From DASQFQ01 sp035633075 (GTDB taxonomy: Bacteria; Actinomycetota; Thermoleophilia; Solirubrobacterales; Solirubrobacteraceae): a stretch of DNA of 25,353 nucleotides. Positions 24,176 to 25,353 of the stretch are shown one piece after another (the first letter of the stretch is position 1; each line of letters begins with the position of its first letter). Location of the stretch: NCBI GenBank assembly GCA_035633075.1, contig DASQFQ010000303.1:1-25353 (forward strand), read 5' to 3'. The notes beneath the pieces are model-generated. The model was not told where the DNA came from. It did not search any database and was given only the letters and a program-made list of their open reading frames with translations. The translations under genes were made by a program, and so were the position numbers.

Positions 24176-25353
24176 GGGTCCCACGGCGCGAGCGTGTGCC
24201 GGCGCTCGGGGATGCGCGAGTCGGGATCGACGGGGATCACGCGCAGGGCGGCGTCCGGCCCCGCCACCGAGCGCGCCTGGCGGACCGCCTCGCACAGGCG
24301 CGCCGAGCGCATCGCGGCCGGCTCGGAGAGCAGCGAGCGCTGGTGGCCCTGCGGCGGGCCGAAGCCCTCGACCCGCAGGCGCAGTACGTCGGCCGGCGCC
24401 GGCAGCTCGGCGAGCCGGGGCGCGAGCGCGAGCCGCATCCGCCGGCGGTCCGCCAGGGCCTCGCGGAAGGTCATGCGCATCCGCCAGGTGCCGCCCTCCA
24501 CCAGCACGGCCGAGAGCACCACGGCGCGGAAGGTGCGCCCGCGCCGCTCGCGGCGAGCGAGCACCCGGTCGATCAGCAGGCCGAGGGCGTGCTCGAGCTG
24601 GGTGCCCGAGCCGGACTCAGGCAGCTCGAGCGCCTCCTCCAGGCGCTCCGCGGCACGGCGCGCCGCCAGCGGCGTATCGCGCCCGCGCGCCAGCTCGTGG
24701 GCGAGCGTGCCCGCCGCGCCGAAGCGGTCGGCGAGCGCCGCGCGCGGCAGGGCCGCGAGCTCTCCAAGCGTGCGGATGCCGAAGCGCTCGAGCGACTCGG
24801 GCAGCACCGCCGTCTCCGCGCGCGCGCCGAGCAGAGAGACGGGCAGGGGCGCGAGGTAGACGGCCAGGCGCGCCGGCCCGGCCGGCGCGATCTGGGCGCG
24901 GCGGGGGCGCGCGCGGCTGGCCGCGGCCAGCGCCGCGAAGCGCGAGGACGCCGCGCCCACGCGAGCCGGCACCCGCAGCGCGCGCCGGGCGGCAGCGATG
25001 ACCCCTTCCAGGCCACCGTGGAGGTTGCGCAAGCCGTCGGCTTGAAAGAAGGCGGTCCCGGGCCCGCCCGACTCGACCGCCGCGCCGACGCCCTCCAATG
25101 CCGCGAGCAGCCGGTCCCACTCGTCGGCCACCCCCGCCGGGTCGGGCGCCACCAGGCGCAGGGAGGGACAGCATGCGAGCGCCTCCCCCAGCCGCAGGCC
25201 GGTCCGGACGCCGTAGGCCTCCGCCGCCGCGGACGCCTCCCCGATGAGCTGCTCGCGACCCGGCTCGGGCGCCAGGGCGACCGGCCCGGTGGCCAGCGCG
25301 GCCCGGCCGCCCACGGCGGCGGTGAGCGCGAAGCGGGGGAGCAGGACGCAGAC
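24172..25353 (-). CDS. imuB: ImuB, catalytically inactive Y-family polymerase homologue (5' end just outside window)
   Basis: Hub protein of the ImuA/ImuB/DnaE2 mutasome that links DnaE2 to the clamp. 393 residues are visible. The window's last codons read VCVLLPRFALTAAVGG, which is the usual first beta strand, so only the start codon and perhaps a few residues are missing. Where active Y-family polymerases have DMDAFFA and SIDEAYLD, this protein has LLPRFALTA and FFQADGLRNLHGG, so the metal-binding acids are absent, as expected for ImuB. Later parts include helix-hairpin-helix-like sequence (LERFGIRTLGELAALPRAALADRFG) and the little-finger region. Near the C-terminus GHQRSLLSEP may be a degenerate clamp motif. 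imuA or a LexA-controlled promoter would lie beyond the window. Confidence 0.92.
   Translation of the reverse strand, partial: VCVLLPRFALTAAVGGRAALATGPVALAPEPGREQLIGEASAAAEAYGVRTGLRLGEALACCPSLRLVAPDPAGVADEWDRLLAALEGVGAAVESGGPGTAFFQADGLRNLHGGLEGVIAAARRALRVPARVGAASSRFAALAAASRARPRRAQIAPAGPARLAVYLAPLPVSLLGARAETAVLPESLERFGIRTLGELAALPRAALADRFGAAGTLAHELARGRDTPLAARRAAERLEEALELPESGSGTQLEHALGLLIDRVLARRERRGRTFRAVVLSAVLVEGGTWRMRMTFREALADRRRMRLALAPRLAELPAPADVLRLRVEGFGPPQGHQRSLLSEPAAMRSARLCEAVRQARSVAGPDAALRVIPVDPDSRIPERRHTLAPWDP

Noticed and set aside
24176..25353. Active Y-family polymerase IV (DinB)
   Set aside because: The metal-binding acidic motifs are missing and the context is DnaE2 plus DUF6504, which fits ImuB.

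Overview
The window is very GC-rich DNA with dense, mostly minus-strand operons, many ATGA/GTGA start-stop overlaps, and several GTG/TTG starts. Gene content suggests a high-GC actinobacterium. A Thermoleophilia/Solirubrobacterales-type organism is my inference, from the ImuB-DUF6504-DnaE2 block, the secreted protease with a basic C-terminal beta domain, and the ECF42/DGPF pair. No tRNA, rRNA, CRISPR array, IS element or prophage gene was seen. No stretch above 300 bases lacks a gene; the longest gap (19741-19958) holds a riboswitch.

Positions 1-8894 (minus) form one tightly packed operon, read from right to left: a 22-codon leader ORF, a crotonase-fold protein, a MatB-like acyl-CoA ligase, an SDR, a CoxG protein, glutaryl-CoA dehydrogenase, a 71-residue unknown, and the FAD, molybdopterin and 2Fe-2S subunits of a molybdenum hydroxylase (the last cut by the window edge). 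The active-site loop says it is not a true CO dehydrogenase. The likely job is oxidation of an organic compound (perhaps an N-heterocycle or aromatic) that drains through a glutaryl-CoA-like intermediate. A divergent alpha/beta hydrolase (9028-9918) may belong to the same pathway.

Positions 9932-13223 (minus) hold RidA, a YCII/DGPF protein, an ECF42-type sigma factor and a threonine ammonia-lyase. RidA clears the reactive enamines that the lyase makes, so the block looks like a deaminase/enamine-protection module under an ECF sigma factor, with a TGTCGA-N17-CGTC promoter candidate in front of the DGPF gene. A DUF255 thioredoxin-fold protein diverges from ridA, and a secreted trypsin-like PKD protease follows.

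Positions 16806-19176 (minus) form an AhpD-like / HxlR regulator / glutamine synthetase operon with a promoter and two inverted repeats in front. Positions 19204-19912 carry the most striking element: a ydaO-type cyclic di-AMP riboswitch leading a 178-residue, C-terminally membrane-anchored protein of unknown function with a repeated DWGxxExF motif. Positions 19959-20462 encode a membrane-anchored cytochrome c. Positions 20521-25353 carry the mutagenic translesion-synthesis set dnaE2, a DUF6504 gene and imuB, the last cut at its very start.
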